A stretch of DNA of 38,005 bases from Pseudomonadota bacterium (GTDB taxonomy: Bacteria > Pseudomonadota > Alphaproteobacteria > Rhodospirillales > Magnetospirillaceae): the NCBI GenBank assembly GCA_021847015.1, contig JAJZVW010000030.1, positions 1-38,005 of the forward strand, written 5' to 3'. Shown one piece after another: positions 7,501 through 17,076 of the stretch. The notes below the pieces were generated by a model. It ran no database searches, was not told the origin of the DNA, and saw nothing but the letters and a program-made list of their open reading frames with translations. Both the position numbers and the translations under genes were made by a program. Within the stretch, counting starts at the first letter, position 1. The number at the start of each line of letters is the position of its first letter.

Positions 7501-8889
7501 TCAGGCAGAGACCTTGAGCTTCTCGCGCCAACCGGGATACAGCTTATCCGAATCGGCGGTGAAGGTCTCGAAGGCGCCCTTCAGCTCGGGGTGCTCCTTG
7601 GCGTAGTCGATCAGGTTGACGCCCTTCTGCCACGCGTCGTGCGCCTGGCGCAGCGACTTCGCGCCCGCGACCGCGCCATCCTTGTGGCCGAAGGCGCCGC
7701 CGCCCGAGGTCTGGATGACGTTCGAGTGGCCGAGATTCTCGAAGAAGCCGGGCAGACGCAGCGCGTTCATGCCGCCCGAAATGATCGGGGTGGTGGGCTT
7801 CATGCCATGCCACTCCTGGCGGAAGTATTCACCATCCGCCACGTCGCGCTCCAGCATGTAGGCGACCATCTTCTCGTTCTTGTCGCCTTCCATCTTGCCA
7901 TAGCCCATGGTGCCGGTGTGGATGCCCGAGGCGCCCTGGAGGCGGGCCATCTTCATGTGCGTCAGCACATTGTAGCCGCGCTTGGACTGCTTGCTGGTCA
8001 CCGCGCCATGTCCGGCACGATGGTAGTGCAGGAACTGGTTAGGGAAATAGCGGCGGGCCAGCGTGATGGCGGTCGGGCCGCCGACATAGCCGTCGACCAG
8101 GAAGGCCACATGGCTGGCGTTGGAGGCGAAGGTCTCAAGGATGATTTCGCCGCGGCGGATCATTTCGAACGGGTCGTCGGCGGTGATGTTGGCCGAGAAG
8201 ATCTTCGCCTCGCCGGTCTCGTCCTGGGCGCGCTTCATCGCGTCCGCCACCAGGGCGACGGTTTCCTTCAGGGGCGCGAAGACCTGGTTGCCCTGGGGCT
8301 CGTCGTTCTTGATGAAGTCGCCGCCAAGCCAGAATTGGTAGCAGGCATCGGCGAAGGGCTTCGGACGCAGGCCGAGCTTCGGCTTGATGATGGTGCCGAC
8401 GACCATGCCGCCGTTGACCTGGGGACGGCCCAGGATGCGCCACATGTCGGCGATGTTCATGGCCGGGCCGTCGAACAGTTGCAGCAACTGGCGCGGCACG
8501 TAGAAATCGACCATCTTGGCGTATTCGACGTCCGACATGCCCTGGTTGTTGCCGATGGTCAGCGTCAGGAACGACACGATCATGGCGCGGCCGTCGGTGA
8601 CGTTGCGGTCGAACAACTCGACCGGATAGGCGATCTTCATCAGGTAGTCGCCGTTACCGGTTTCCTCGACCTGATAGACCAGGGCGTCCACGCCGCGGGT
8701 GAAATCGTCTGTGGTGCAGACCTCGACGTTGGTGCCGGTCGAGGATTCGGCCGCGAAGTGGGCGGCGGTGGCAATCGGCTCATGGCCAGACTTCGGCTTG
8801 ATGATGTAGGCGGCCAGGACATGACGCCCGCCGGCGATGAGGTCGGCTTCCTTGAGCTTCAAGTTCGCATAACGCTTCGACTGGTCCAT
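7501..8889 (-). CDS. cbbM: Form II ribulose-1,5-bisphosphate carboxylase/oxygenase large subunit
   Basis: 462 residues, very close in length and sequence to Rhodospirillum rubrum RbcL (form II, dimeric, no small subunit). It carboxylates ribulose 1,5-bisphosphate to two 3-phosphoglycerates. Active-site residues are all present: Lys169 in [10 protein letters not shown], carbamylated Lys194 with Asp196 and Glu197 in [14 protein letters not shown], His290 in HYHRAGHG, His324, and loop-6 Lys332 in [14 protein letters not shown] 8889 is preceded by AGGGAAGGAACGAAG. No small subunit gene follows; phosphoribulokinase does. Form II enzymes suit high CO2 and low O2, so the cell probably fixes CO2 under anaerobic or microaerobic conditions or uses it as an electron sink. 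No cbbR regulator gene is in the window. Confidence 0.98.
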   Translation of the reverse strand: MDQSKRYANLKLKEADLIAGGRHVLAAYIIKPKSGHEPIATAAHFAAESSTGTNVEVCTTDDFTRGVDALVYQVEETGNGDYLMKIAYPVELFDRNVTDGRAMIVSFLTLTIGNNQGMSDVEYAKMVDFYVPRQLLQLFDGPAMNIADMWRILGRPQVNGGMVVGTIIKPKLGLRPKPFADACYQFWLGGDFIKNDEPQGNQVFAPLKETVALVADAMKRAQDETGEAKIFSANITADDPFEMIRRGEIILETFASNASHVAFLVDGYVGGPTAITLARRYFPNQFLHYHRAGHGAVTSKQSKRGYNVLTHMKMARLQGASGIHTGTMGYGKMEGDKNEKMVAYMLERDVADGEYFRQEWHGMKPTTPIISGGMNALRLPGFFENLGHSNVIQTSGGGAFGHKDGAVAGAKSLRQAHDAWQKGVNLIDYAKEHPELKGAFETFTADSDKLYPGWREKLKVSA

Positions 8890-9211
8890 CTTCGTTCCTT
8901 CCCTACTTCGCTCCGCCGCGGTCTGGAAGCACCGGGCCGGGAGACACTTCGTCTTGATGCGAGCGTCGCCACTCTGCCGTACGCACGGCATGCCAGGAAC
9001 ACCCGGGTGGGGGAGTGGTCGAAATTTCATGGGTGGTAAAATCACGACCCGTTCGGGCTGGAAACGGGCAGTATGTACTGCGGGATGGGGAGGGGGTGAC
9101 ACCGCCTTTTCGGTTATTGTGGCCGACCCGGTGGTGTGGCCCGCGGTGTGGCGCTGACGTCGCTGCGGCGCAATGGTAGCATCGCCTGAACCCCTGTCCC
9201 TGGATCGGCGC
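8890..9211. promoter_or_regulatory. Divergent regulatory region between cbbM and the ABC transporter
   Basis: About 320 nt without a gene. It contains three clean inverted repeats: TGCCGT/ACGGCA at 8975-8990 (4-nt loop, in the cbbM leader), CCCGTT/AACGGG at 9048-9053 and 9063-9068, and GCAGTA/TACTGC at 9068-9081. The last two touch each other and look like candidate operators for a dimeric regulator. The cbbM promoter must be here, but I could not fix a convincing -35/-10 pair or a definite CbbR (LysR-type) site by eye. Confidence 0.5.
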
Positions 9212-10879
9212 ATGCCCCGACAGCTTTCCTTCCTCGCCGTGGCGGTCTGTCTGTTGGCGGCCGCGATGGCCGCGCCGGTGCGGGCGGAGGCCAAGGACAC
9301 CTTGGTCATCGGCGTTACCCAGTTTCCCGCTACCTTCCATCCGGCGATCGAGTCGATGCTGGCCAAGAGCTACGTGCTGGCCATGGCGCGGCGCCCGCTC
9401 ACCGCCTACGATCCCGACTGGAATCTGGTATGCCTGCTGTGTACGCGCCTTCCGACCATCGACAACGGGTTGGCGCGTCCCGAAACCTTGCCCGACGGCC
9501 GGCGCGGGATCGCGGTGACCTATACCCTGCGCGCCGACGCCGAATGGGGCGACGGGGTGCCGGTGGATACCGGCGACGTGCTGTTCAGTTGGCAGGTGGG
9601 GCGCCATCCCCAGACGGGCGTGGCCGATGCCGAGATCTACCGCCATATCGTCGCCATCGACATCAAAAATGAAAAAACATTCACCTTCCATTTCGACCGT
9701 TTAGCGTTCGACTACAACGCCGTCAACGATTTCCAGATTTTACCCGCCCATATCGAACGGGACCGCTTCGAGAGGGCGCCTGCCGAATACCGCAACCGCA
9801 CCGCCTACGACCGGGATACCGCCAATCCCGGTCTCTGGAACGGCCCCTACCGCATCGCCCGCGTGGTGCAGGGCAGCGCGGTGGTCCTGGAGCGCAATTC
9901 CCATTGGCATGGCCGCCGGCCGGCCTTCGACCGGATCGTCGTCGTGGCCATCGAGAACACGTCCGCCCTTCAAGCCAATCTCCTGGCCGGAAGCATAGAC
10001 ATGATTGCCGGCGAACTGGGCTTGCCGCTGGAACAGGCGATCGCGTTCGCGAAAAACCACGGTGATCGGTTCCGTGTGGTGTTCAAGCCGAGCCTCGTCT
10101 ACGAGCACATCGACCTCAACCTCGACAATCCTTATCTGGCCGACCGGCGTGTGCGTCAGGCCCTGCTGCTGGCCCTCGACCGCGCCACCCTTTGCGGGCA
10201 ATTGTTCGGCGGCCGCCAGAAGGTGGCCGATGGGCCGGTGGCGCCGCTCGACCCCATGCATAGCGACGACGTCCGTCAATATCCCTACGATCCGGCGGCG
10301 GCGGGGGCGCTGCTGGACGAGGCCGGCTATCCGCTGGTGAACGGCAGGCGGGTCGGCCCCGACGGCCGGCCACTGACGCTGGACCTGGTGACCACCGCCG
10401 GCAACCGGTCGCGCGAACTGGTCGCCCAGGTTCTTCAGGCGGATTGGAAGCGCATCGGCATCCCTGTGCGCTTGCGCTACCAGCCGCCGCGCGTGTTCTT
10501 CGGACAGACCGTCACCCGGCGCAAATTCCCGGCGATGGCCATGTTCGCCTGGTATTCGGCGCCCGCCAACGTTCCTCGCGGACAGCTGCGGTCGTCGATG
10601 ATCCCGACGGCCGGCAACAATTGGTCCGGCCAGAATTACGGCGGCTATGCCAACCCGCGCATGGACGCCCTGCTGGACGCCATCGAGGTCGAACTCGACC
10701 CGGCCGAGCGGCAATCGCTGTGGCGGGCCCTGCAAGCGCTTTATGCCGACGACCTGCCGGCTCTGCCGTTATATTACAAGGCCGACGCCCATATCTGGCC
10801 GAAAAGCCTGAAAGGCGTCACGCCGACCGGCCAGGAAGACCCGAGTACCCTGTGGGTGGAGGACTGGCGGTGGGAATGA
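9212..10879 (+). CDS. ABC transporter substrate-binding protein, peptide/nickel family (SBP_bac_5)
   Basis: 555 residues from the ATG at 9212, with a signal peptide ([20 protein letters not shown], cut after VRAEA) and no lipobox, so a soluble periplasmic receptor. The rest is a family 5 extracellular solute-binding protein, DppA/OppA-like. Recognisable pieces are [21 protein letters not shown], where these proteins have Y-x-L-R-x-x-x-x-W-x-D-G, followed by DVLFSW; later come [25 protein letters not shown] and a C-terminal LPLYY. The ligand is unknown: oligopeptide, nickel-chelate or another small molecule. A GTG/ATG region further up (9173) would add residues before the signal peptide and is not favoured. 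Its stop overlaps the next ATG (ATGA), so it leads a three-gene operon. Confidence 0.88.
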   Translation: MPRQLSFLAVAVCLLAAAMAAPVRAEAKDTLVIGVTQFPATFHPAIESMLAKSYVLAMARRPLTAYDPDWNLVCLLCTRLPTIDNGLARPETLPDGRRGIAVTYTLRADAEWGDGVPVDTGDVLFSWQVGRHPQTGVADAEIYRHIVAIDIKNEKTFTFHFDRLAFDYNAVNDFQILPAHIERDRFERAPAEYRNRTAYDRDTANPGLWNGPYRIARVVQGSAVVLERNSHWHGRRPAFDRIVVVAIENTSALQANLLAGSIDMIAGELGLPLEQAIAFAKNHGDRFRVVFKPSLVYEHIDLNLDNPYLADRRVRQALLLALDRATLCGQLFGGRQKVADGPVAPLDPMHSDDVRQYPYDPAAAGALLDEAGYPLVNGRRVGPDGRPLTLDLVTTAGNRSRELVAQVLQADWKRIGIPVRLRYQPPRVFFGQTVTRRKFPAMAMFAWYSAPANVPRGQLRSSMIPTAGNNWSGQNYGGYANPRMDALLDAIEVELDPAERQSLWRALQALYADDLPALPLYYKADAHIWPKSLKGVTPTGQEDPSTLWVEDWRWE

Positions 10880-11847
10880 GCACGGGTGGCCGCGTTTTCT
10901 CCCGCGCGCTTCAATCGGTGGCCGTGCTGCTGGCGATGTCGTTCGTCATCTATGGGCTGATGGGGCTGATGCCGGGCGATCCCATCGACACGATGATTTC
11001 CGGCAATCCCCATCTGGGCTCGACGGATGTTGCGCGGCTGCGCGCGCTCTACGGTCTCGATCAGCCTTGGGCTCTGCGCTGGCTGCGCTGGTTGGCCCAG
11101 GTTCTTCAAGGCCACCTGGGCTATTCCCGCCTGTACGCCAAGCCGGTCCTCGCGGCGATCGTTCCGGCTTTGGGAAACACCCTGCTGCTGATGACGACCG
11201 CGCTGGCCGCGTCCCTGCTGGTGGGCGTGCCGCTCGGTATTCTCGCGTCCTTGCGGCCAGGATCGGTCCTCGACCGGCTGGCCAATCTGTGCGCTTTCGT
11301 GACCATCTCGGTGCCGACCTTCTGGCTGGGCCTGATGCTGATCGCGTTTTTCGCCGCGCGGCTGGGATGGCTGCCGGCCGGCGGGCTTACGAGCATGGTG
11401 GCCGGGGAGGGGGGCGGTGGATTGGCCGACCGGCTGCGTCATTTGGCGTTGCCGGCGACCACGCTGGCGGTGGCCGGGCTGGGCCAGTACGTGCGGCATA
11501 TGCGCGCGGCCATGATCGGCGAGGTGCGGCAGGACTACATCCGCACCGCCTGGGCGAAGGGGTGCGGCCCGGCGCGGGTGGTTCTGGCGCACCAGCTTCG
11601 CAATGCCCTCATCCCGGTGGCCACCATCACCGCGCTGGAGGTGGGCGGCCTGTTCTCCGGTGCCTTGATCACCGAAACGGTGTTCGCCTGGCCGGGGATG
11701 GGGCGGCTGATCGCCGAATCGGTGATGGGCAACGATTTCAACCTCGCCCTTACCGGGCTGCTGTTGGCGACCGCGGCGACGCTGGCCGGGTCCATCGTCG
11801 CCGATCTCGCCTATCTCTGGCTGGACCCGCGCGTGAGGCCGTCGTGA
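10876..11847 (+). CDS. ABC transporter permease, DppB/OppB type
   Basis: 323 residues starting ATGAGCACG, overlapping the binding-protein stop by 4 nt. A hydrophobic first segment (VAVLLAMSFVIYGLMGLMPG) is followed by the conserved GDPI of DppB proteins, then about five more membrane segments. The EAA-loop that docks the ATPase is clear near residues 215-250: RQDYIRTAWAKGCGPARVV, then NALIPVATITALE. It forms half of the inner-membrane channel, with the DppC-like protein next door. Long reading upstream in this frame is out-of-frame overlap with the binding protein and was not used. Confidence 0.9.
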   Translation: MSTGGRVFSRALQSVAVLLAMSFVIYGLMGLMPGDPIDTMISGNPHLGSTDVARLRALYGLDQPWALRWLRWLAQVLQGHLGYSRLYAKPVLAAIVPALGNTLLLMTTALAASLLVGVPLGILASLRPGSVLDRLANLCAFVTISVPTFWLGLMLIAFFAARLGWLPAGGLTSMVAGEGGGGLADRLRHLALPATTLAVAGLGQYVRHMRAAMIGEVRQDYIRTAWAKGCGPARVVLAHQLRNALIPVATITALEVGGLFSGALITETVFAWPGMGRLIAESVMGNDFNLALTGLLLATAATLAGSIVADLAYLWLDPRVRPS

Positions 11848-12725
11848 CTCCGCACCGGGTTTCCCTGTTCGCGCGGGCCGGCCGGGATCCCGCCGCCCTG
11901 ATCGGGTTGGGGGTGCTGGCGGCGATGGCGATCGCCGCAACGGCTGGGCCGGCGATGCTGCCCGAACCGGATGCCATCGACCTTTACGCGCGGTTGGAGC
12001 CGCCTACTCTGGGGCATCTCCTCGGTACCGATGAACTGGGCCGCGATGTGCTGGCGCGTCTGCTTGCCGGGGGGCGCATTTCTCTGATGGTGGCCGGGGC
12101 GACGGCCCTTCTGGCCGCCACGATCGGCACGGCGGTCGGGCTGACGGCCGGTTATTTCGGCGGGCGGGCCGATGCGGTGCTGATGCGTGTGACCGATGGC
12201 GTGATGGCGCTGCCGCTGCTGCCGCTGCTGGTCGTGCTTGCCGCGGTCGACCCCGCCAAGCTGGGGCTTCCCGGCGACTCGGACGCTTCCGAAGCGGTGG
12301 CCGTCGGCCGCATCGTCGTCATCATCGCCCTGGTGGGTTGGACGACGGTGGCCCGGCTGGTGCGCGGCGCGACCCTGTCGCTGCGGGCGCGGGATCATGT
12401 CCGCGCCGCCATCGCCATGGGGGCCGGCCCGTGGCGAATCATGGTCCGGCACATCCTTCCCGAGGTGGCCTCGCCCATGGTCGTGGCGGCCACATTGAGC
12501 GTCGGCAACATCATCCTTCTGGAAAGCGCGCTGTCCTTTCTCGGTCTTGGCGTCCAACCGCCGCTGGCGTCGTGGGGCAACATGCTGACGGGAGCCATGG
12601 ACGAGGTGTGGACGGCGCCCCTTCTCGCCCTTTGGCCCGGGCTGGGCATTTTCCTGGCGGTGCTCGCGTTCAACCTGTTGGGGGAGGGATTGCAGACCGC
12701 CCTCGACCCGCGTCGGGCAGGCTGA
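11844..12725 (+). CDS. ABC transporter permease, DppC/OppC type
   Basis: 293 residues from a GTG start that overlaps the previous stop by 4 nt (GTGA). The N-terminus carries the DppC signature of an early segment followed by HLLGTDELGRDVLARLLAGG near 70-90. About five further membrane segments follow, with the EAA loop RARDHVRAAIAMGAGPWRIM near 185-205 and the family C-terminal LLGEGLQTALDPR. It pairs with the DppB-like protein to form the channel. The operon stops here: no DppD/DppF ATPase follows, so the energising subunits must be encoded elsewhere or borrowed from another importer. Confidence 0.9.
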   Translation: MTPHRVSLFARAGRDPAALIGLGVLAAMAIAATAGPAMLPEPDAIDLYARLEPPTLGHLLGTDELGRDVLARLLAGGRISLMVAGATALLAATIGTAVGLTAGYFGGRADAVLMRVTDGVMALPLLPLLVVLAAVDPAKLGLPGDSDASEAVAVGRIVVIIALVGWTTVARLVRGATLSLRARDHVRAAIAMGAGPWRIMVRHILPEVASPMVVAATLSVGNIILLESALSFLGLGVQPPLASWGNMLTGAMDEVWTAPLLALWPGLGIFLAVLAFNLLGEGLQTALDPRRAG

Positions 12726-12740
12726 TTTTTGGTCCGTGCC

Positions 12741-12752
12741 GAGCCGCGGCTC
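12741..12752. other. Short palindrome after the transporter operon
   Basis: GAGCCGCGGCTC is a 12-bp perfect palindrome in the 106-nt gap between the DppC-like gene and the thioredoxin-NHL gene. No T-run follows, so it is not a clear terminator; it may be a weak hairpin or a protein site. Confidence 0.25.
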
Positions 12753-12831
12753 TTGCAATTGGGAGCCGGCACCTCCTTATGCAGCACGAGACTCCCTCGT
12801 GGGGTGGCCTCTTTCGGGTTGAGTTCCTTCC

Positions 12832-14295
12832 ATGTTCGGCATCGTCCGCGCCCCCGATCTCGATCATCCCGGCTTGGCCTGGTTCAACGTGGATAAGCCG
12901 CTGTCGCTTTCGGATCTCGCCGGGCGCATGGTGATCCTCGATTTCTGGACCTTCTGCTGCATCAACTGCTTCCATGTTCTTCCCGCGTTGCGCAGGATCG
13001 AGGACGCGTTCCCCACCCAGGTGGCGGTCATCGGCGTCCATTCGCCCAAATTCGACCATGAGCGGGACCCCGAGGCGGTGGCCGGGGCCATCGCCCGCTA
13101 CGACATCCGCCATCCGGTGGTCCACGACCCGTCTCTCGTTCTCTGGCGGGAATATTGTGTGCGGGCGTGGCCGACCCTGGTGTTCCTGTCTCCCGACGGC
13201 TATGTGATCGGCGAGTTGGCCGGCGAGCCCCATCCGGACCTTCTGGTCCAGGGCATCGGCGATATGGTCCGCCAGTTTTCGGCGCGGGGCGAATTGTCCC
13301 CGGCGGCCCTGCCGTTCCTGGCGCGGCGGCCCGATGATGGCGGGCGCCTGCGCTTTCCCGGCAAGATCAAGCCCTGTCCTTTGGCCCACGGTGAAAAGGC
13401 TTGGGCGGTAGCGGATGCGGGCCATCATCAGATCGTGGTGATCGGCGGCGACGGCCGGGAGCGGATCCGTTACGGCACCGGAAAACCGGGATTCGACGAC
13501 GGCGACGACGAGGCGTCGTTCAACGGCCCCGAGGGATTGGTCTGCGACGAACGCTCCATCTGGGTGGCCGATACCCGCAATCACGCCCTCCGGCGCATCG
13601 ACCGTGCATCGGGGCGGGTCGAGACGGTGGCCGGGGTCGGCGTTCGCGGCATGGTTCTGCGTCGCTCCGAACAGGGGAGGAACACCGCCCTGGCATCGCC
13701 ATGGGATCTCGAACTGGCCGGTGGGACGCTGTATTTCGCCAATGCCGGCAGTCATCAGATCGGCGCGTTCGACATCGCCGGCGGCTCGGTGCGCCCCGTT
13801 GCCGGAACCGGCGGCGAGAACATCGTCGATGGCCCGGCCGCGGACGCGGAACTGGCACAGCCGAGCGGGCTGTGCCTGTCGCCCGCGGATGGGAGCCTGT
13901 ATTTCGCCGACAGCGAGACCTCGGCGCTGCGCCGCCTGGTGCTGGGGCCGCCCCCCCGGGTCGAGACTCTGGTCGGGGCCGGCCTGTTCGATTTCGGCCG
14001 CAGCGACGGAGCGATGGGCACGGCCCGCCTTCAGCATCCCTTGGGCGTGGCCGTCGCCGACGGCAGGATCTACATCGCCGATAGCTACAATGCGGCCATC
14101 CGCGTGGTGGACCTCGATCGCCGTACCGTGCGGACGCTCGACTCCATCGCCTGCACCGATCCGGTGTGCCGGCCCCAATCGGAGCCGGCCGGGGTGGCGG
14201 TGGATGGCGCCCGCCTGTTGGTCAGCGACACCAACAACCACCGCATCGTCGCGATCGATCTCGCGGCCGGGACCAGCCGGACCTGGTTCGCCTGA
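12832..14295 (+). CDS. Thioredoxin-like/NHL-repeat protein (NHLRC2-like)
   Basis: 487 residues. Residues 1-150 are a thioredoxin-like fold with FWTFCCINCFHVLP at 39-50; the redox pair is Cys43-Ile-Asn-Cys46 preceded by an extra Cys42, and the cis-proline appears as AWPTLVFLSPDG. From about 200 to the end come at least four NHL beta-propeller blades, each reading like IWVADTRNHALRRID, LYFANAGSHQIGAF, LYFADSETSALRRL and IYIADSYNAAIRVV. This is the NHLRC2-type arrangement known from bacteria to animals; the substrate is unknown. No signal peptide, so cytoplasmic. The ribosome site before ATG 12832 is poor. The gene ends 4 nt from the convergent outer-membrane protein gene. Confidence 0.85.
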   Translation: MFGIVRAPDLDHPGLAWFNVDKPLSLSDLAGRMVILDFWTFCCINCFHVLPALRRIEDAFPTQVAVIGVHSPKFDHERDPEAVAGAIARYDIRHPVVHDPSLVLWREYCVRAWPTLVFLSPDGYVIGELAGEPHPDLLVQGIGDMVRQFSARGELSPAALPFLARRPDDGGRLRFPGKIKPCPLAHGEKAWAVADAGHHQIVVIGGDGRERIRYGTGKPGFDDGDDEASFNGPEGLVCDERSIWVADTRNHALRRIDRASGRVETVAGVGVRGMVLRRSEQGRNTALASPWDLELAGGTLYFANAGSHQIGAFDIAGGSVRPVAGTGGENIVDGPAADAELAQPSGLCLSPADGSLYFADSETSALRRLVLGPPPRVETLVGAGLFDFGRSDGAMGTARLQHPLGVAVADGRIYIADSYNAAIRVVDLDRRTVRTLDSIACTDPVCRPQSEPAGVAVDGARLLVSDTNNHRIVAIDLAAGTSRTWFA

Positions 14296-14299
14296 GGGA

Positions 14300-15133
14300 T
14301 CAGAAGAAGTGATAGGCGAGACCGACCATCAGGGTCGTCTGATACGTCTGGCTGTTGGGCTCGTAGAAATACCCCTGGTCTGTCGCGACGGCGGGACTTG
14401 ACCCGAAGCCGAGGCGGGTCAGTTCGACGCTGGTGATGGCTTCCAGCCGGCGCGTGACGGCGTATCCGACCTGGCCGCCGACGCGCCAGGTCAGCTCGTC
14501 GCCCAGATTGAACTCGGCGTTGAATGGGCCGTTCGCATGCATGTTGGCGTCGAAGGTGGTCCCCGCGGCCGCCGAGGCGCTTATGACCCATTTGGCCACA
14601 GGTGAATATTGGGCCAGCAGGCCGCCCATCATCGACCAGTTGTCATAGATTTCGGTATACCCCACGTCCCGGTCCCAGCGGCGGTAACCCAGTTCGGCGA
14701 AGGGAATCAGCATGGCCTGCGAGCCCAGCGCGAAGGCCCGCCCGATCCGCCCCGACGTGGTCCAGATCGTGTCGTTGGTCGTGCCCGAATAGGGAGTGCC
14801 GTCGAGCAGGGCGCCCTTGTAGGCGGTGCTGCCGGTGGATACGGACGTGTCCACGTGAAGATAGAGATTGCGAAGGGGCCCGCGCGCCTGATTCGAGGCC
14901 AGAACATCCGCACCGGCGCGGACGGTGGGCAGCCAGCCCCGTTCGCTGTCGGCGGTGCGGCCGGTGGTGGCGTCCGTCTCCCAGTAATCCATGTAGCTTC
15001 CGCCGACGCTGAAAAAGACCGCGTTGTCGGAACTGCGGATATCATTCATCCCGGCAAAGGCCGAGGCGGACGCCGCACAGGAAAGCAGGGCGGTCGTCAA
15101 AGCGACGCGAATATCACGGCAATGAAGGGGCAT
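14300..15133 (-). CDS. Outer-membrane beta-barrel protein
   Basis: 277 residues from ATG 15133, starting with a signal peptide (residues 1-27, ending ASASAFAG). The mature part is a run of short amphipathic strands with alternating aromatic and small residues (for example GLLAQYSPVAKWVISASAAA and WRVGGQVGYAVTRRLEA) and ends in ...AYHFF. A C-terminal aromatic residue is the usual BAM-complex signal of outer-membrane barrels. Size suits an 8-12-strand barrel. No specific family recognised; it could be a porin-like or OmpW/autotransporter-like protein. AGGA sits upstream of the ATG. It lies 163 nt downstream of the chemoreceptor on the same strand. Confidence 0.75.
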   Translation of the reverse strand: MPLHCRDIRVALTTALLSCAASASAFAGMNDIRSSDNAVFFSVGGSYMDYWETDATTGRTADSERGWLPTVRAGADVLASNQARGPLRNLYLHVDTSVSTGSTAYKGALLDGTPYSGTTNDTIWTTSGRIGRAFALGSQAMLIPFAELGYRRWDRDVGYTEIYDNWSMMGGLLAQYSPVAKWVISASAAAGTTFDANMHANGPFNAEFNLGDELTWRVGGQVGYAVTRRLEAITSVELTRLGFGSSPAVATDQGYFYEPNSQTYQTTLMVGLAYHFF

Positions 15134-15296
15134 GTCCGCAACATCCTCCCGAAAAGCCGGAGGGCGGCTCAACGAGTTCTCGCAAAACGTCATCGCCAAT
15201 CGCGCCCCGGCGGCTCGGAATATGCCATCGCGGCTCGAAGGCCGCCAGGGTAAATTGAATGGAGTCCGGTCGGATAACCTGGAGGATGCGTGGAAA

Positions 15297-16991
15297 TCAG
15301 GCTTCGCGGACCTCCTTGAGGAAGCGCCCAACCTCGTCCTCCAGTTTGCGGCTTTCGTTCAGCACATCGTTCGCGGCGGTGAAAACGGCCTGCGCCAGAT
15401 TTCCCGTTTCCGCCGCGGCACGGGCGACACCGGCGATGTTGGTGGCGACATCGCGGGTGCCGACCGAGACCCCGTCGACATTGCGGGCGATTTCGGCCGT
15501 GGCCGCCCCCTGCTGTTCGACGGCCGTGGCGATGCTGGTGGTCATCTGATTGATCCGATCGACGGTCTCGGCGATCTTCTCGATCGCGTGGACGGCTTCG
15601 CGGGTTTCGGACTGAACCGCTGCGATCTGGGCGGCGACGTCCCCGGTAGCGCGCGACGTCTGACCGGCAAGGTTCTTCACTTCGTGGGCGACGACCGCGA
15701 AGCCCTTGCCGGCGTCGCCCGCGCGGGCGCTTTCGATGGTGGCGTTCAGGGCCAGCAGGTTTGTCTGGGCGGCGATGACGTCGATCATGTCGACGATTTC
15801 GCCGATCTTCTGCGCCGATTGGGCCAGGCTGCCGATCTTTCGGGTCGTTTCCGCGGCTTCGGCGGCGGCATCCTGGGCGGTGGCGGCGGATTGGTTAACT
15901 TGCCGCGATATCTCCTGGATGGACACCATCAGTTCCGTTCCGGCGGCGGAGACGGTCTCGACGTTGCTGGACGCGTGTTCGGTGGCGGCGGACACGGCCG
16001 TGCTCTGGCGCGTGGTCTCCTCGGCGTTGGAGGACAGGGTGGTCGCCGAATCGTGGAGACGGGCCGCCGCCTGCTTGGTCTTGCCCAGAACGCCGCCGAT
16101 GACGTCCTCGAAGCGCCGGGTGGCGTCGTCGATCCTGTGTTGCCGTTCGGCGCGGCTTTCCGCCTCCGCAAGCTCCCGCCGCTGCCGCTCGGCGGCCGCG
16201 AGCAGCCCTTGGCGCCAGTGCTCCAATGCCTTGGCCAGTGGGCCGATCTCGTCGGTCCTGTCGGCCCCCGGCACGGTGACGTCGCTCTCGCCCTCCCCGA
16301 GCCGGGCCACCGCCTGGATGAGCCGGGCCAGCGGACCCGTGATGGCGCGGATGGTGACATAGGCGGCGAGGGACCCGAGGATCAGCGCCAGCAGCGCGCC
16401 TCCGATCAGGATGGCGCGGGTCGAGGCATAGCGCGAATCCGCGTGTTCGCGGGTCTTGTCGGCCAGGGCCAATTGAAAGGCGAACAGGGCATTGAGCTTC
16501 GCTTCGGCCTTGGTGTAGCGGGGCATGGCTATTCCGAGGATGATGTCCTCGGCGTCGATGAAGTTGCCCTCGCGCAGCGCCGCGATGGTGGGGTCTACCC
16601 CCTGGGCCACGAAGGCGTCGCGCTTCTGCTGCCACTCGTCCAGCAGGGCGCGCTCCTCCGTGGGCATGGCGGCGTGACGGAATGCCTCCAGCAGTCGTCT
16701 GGTCTCGTTCGCATTGGCTTCGACGCTGTCGATGTATTTTGCGGTGGTCGCGTCATTGGCGCGCGAAATGGCGGCGACGAGCAGCGACTGGATGTCTTGG
16801 CGCATCAGGTCGTTGATGCGGCTCAACTGACTGACGGGCAAAAGCTGCTGGTTGTAGATTTCGGTGAGATCGTCGTTGGCGCTGCTGACTCCCCGGACGC
16901 CGCTGGCGGCCACCATCCCGAGCATGAACGTGAGGAATCCGAATACGGCGATCAGCCTCGTCCGAATGCAAACCTTCGCCAGTCCCCACAT
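15297..16991 (-). CDS. Transmembrane methyl-accepting chemotaxis protein with periplasmic four-helix-bundle sensor
   Basis: 564 residues. Two membrane helices (about 12-32 and 193-214) bracket an all-alpha periplasmic domain of about 160 residues of the 4HB_MCP type. A HAMP linker follows (about 215-268, beginning [11 protein letters not shown]), then the long signalling coiled coil with its conserved tip at 405-440 ([17 protein letters not shown], then [20 protein letters not shown]). It should modulate CheA and adapt by methylation; the ligand is unknown. The start at 16991 is chosen because GGGAGGTTCGC lies immediately before it; an ATG at 17021 has no ribosome site. It lies 85 nt downstream of the periplasmic rhodanese gene on the same strand, so the two may be co-transcribed. 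Confidence 0.92.
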   Translation of the reverse strand: MWGLAKVCIRTRLIAVFGFLTFMLGMVAASGVRGVSSANDDLTEIYNQQLLPVSQLSRINDLMRQDIQSLLVAAISRANDATTAKYIDSVEANANETRRLLEAFRHAAMPTEERALLDEWQQKRDAFVAQGVDPTIAALREGNFIDAEDIILGIAMPRYTKAEAKLNALFAFQLALADKTREHADSRYASTRAILIGGALLALILGSLAAYVTIRAITGPLARLIQAVARLGEGESDVTVPGADRTDEIGPLAKALEHWRQGLLAAAERQRRELAEAESRAERQHRIDDATRRFEDVIGGVLGKTKQAAARLHDSATTLSSNAEETTRQSTAVSAATEHASSNVETVSAAGTELMVSIQEISRQVNQSAATAQDAAAEAAETTRKIGSLAQSAQKIGEIVDMIDVIAAQTNLLALNATIESARAGDAGKGFAVVAHEVKNLAGQTSRATGDVAAQIAAVQSETREAVHAIEKIAETVDRINQMTTSIATAVEQQGAATAEIARNVDGVSVGTRDVATNIAGVARAAAETGNLAQAVFTAANDVLNESRKLEDEVGRFLKEVREA

Positions 16992-17076
16992 GCGAACCTC
17001 CCGTTGGCCAGAGATGTCCATATCGCGATTGCGTGAAGGCTGCCGGGATGATCCGGCGCAGGCCCCGCCGTCCGTG

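Noticed and set aside
6523..8889. Larger photosynthesis or carboxysome gene cluster
   Set aside because: No puf, bch, crt, form I RuBisCO, shell or other cbb genes are present; only cbbM and cbbP are here.
7591..9039. A 482-codon open frame on the plus strand over cbbM
   Set aside because: Antisense to RuBisCO, whose active-site residues are all present on the minus strand.
12670..14241. A 523-codon open frame on the minus strand
   Set aside because: Antisense to the thioredoxin-NHL gene; composition (repeated HPG, RRG, DH) is that of a shadow frame.
15132..17036. A 634-codon open frame on the plus strand
   Set aside because: It is antisense to the transmembrane chemoreceptor, has a Gly/Asp-rich composition without domains, and the minus-strand chemoreceptor motifs are unmistakable.
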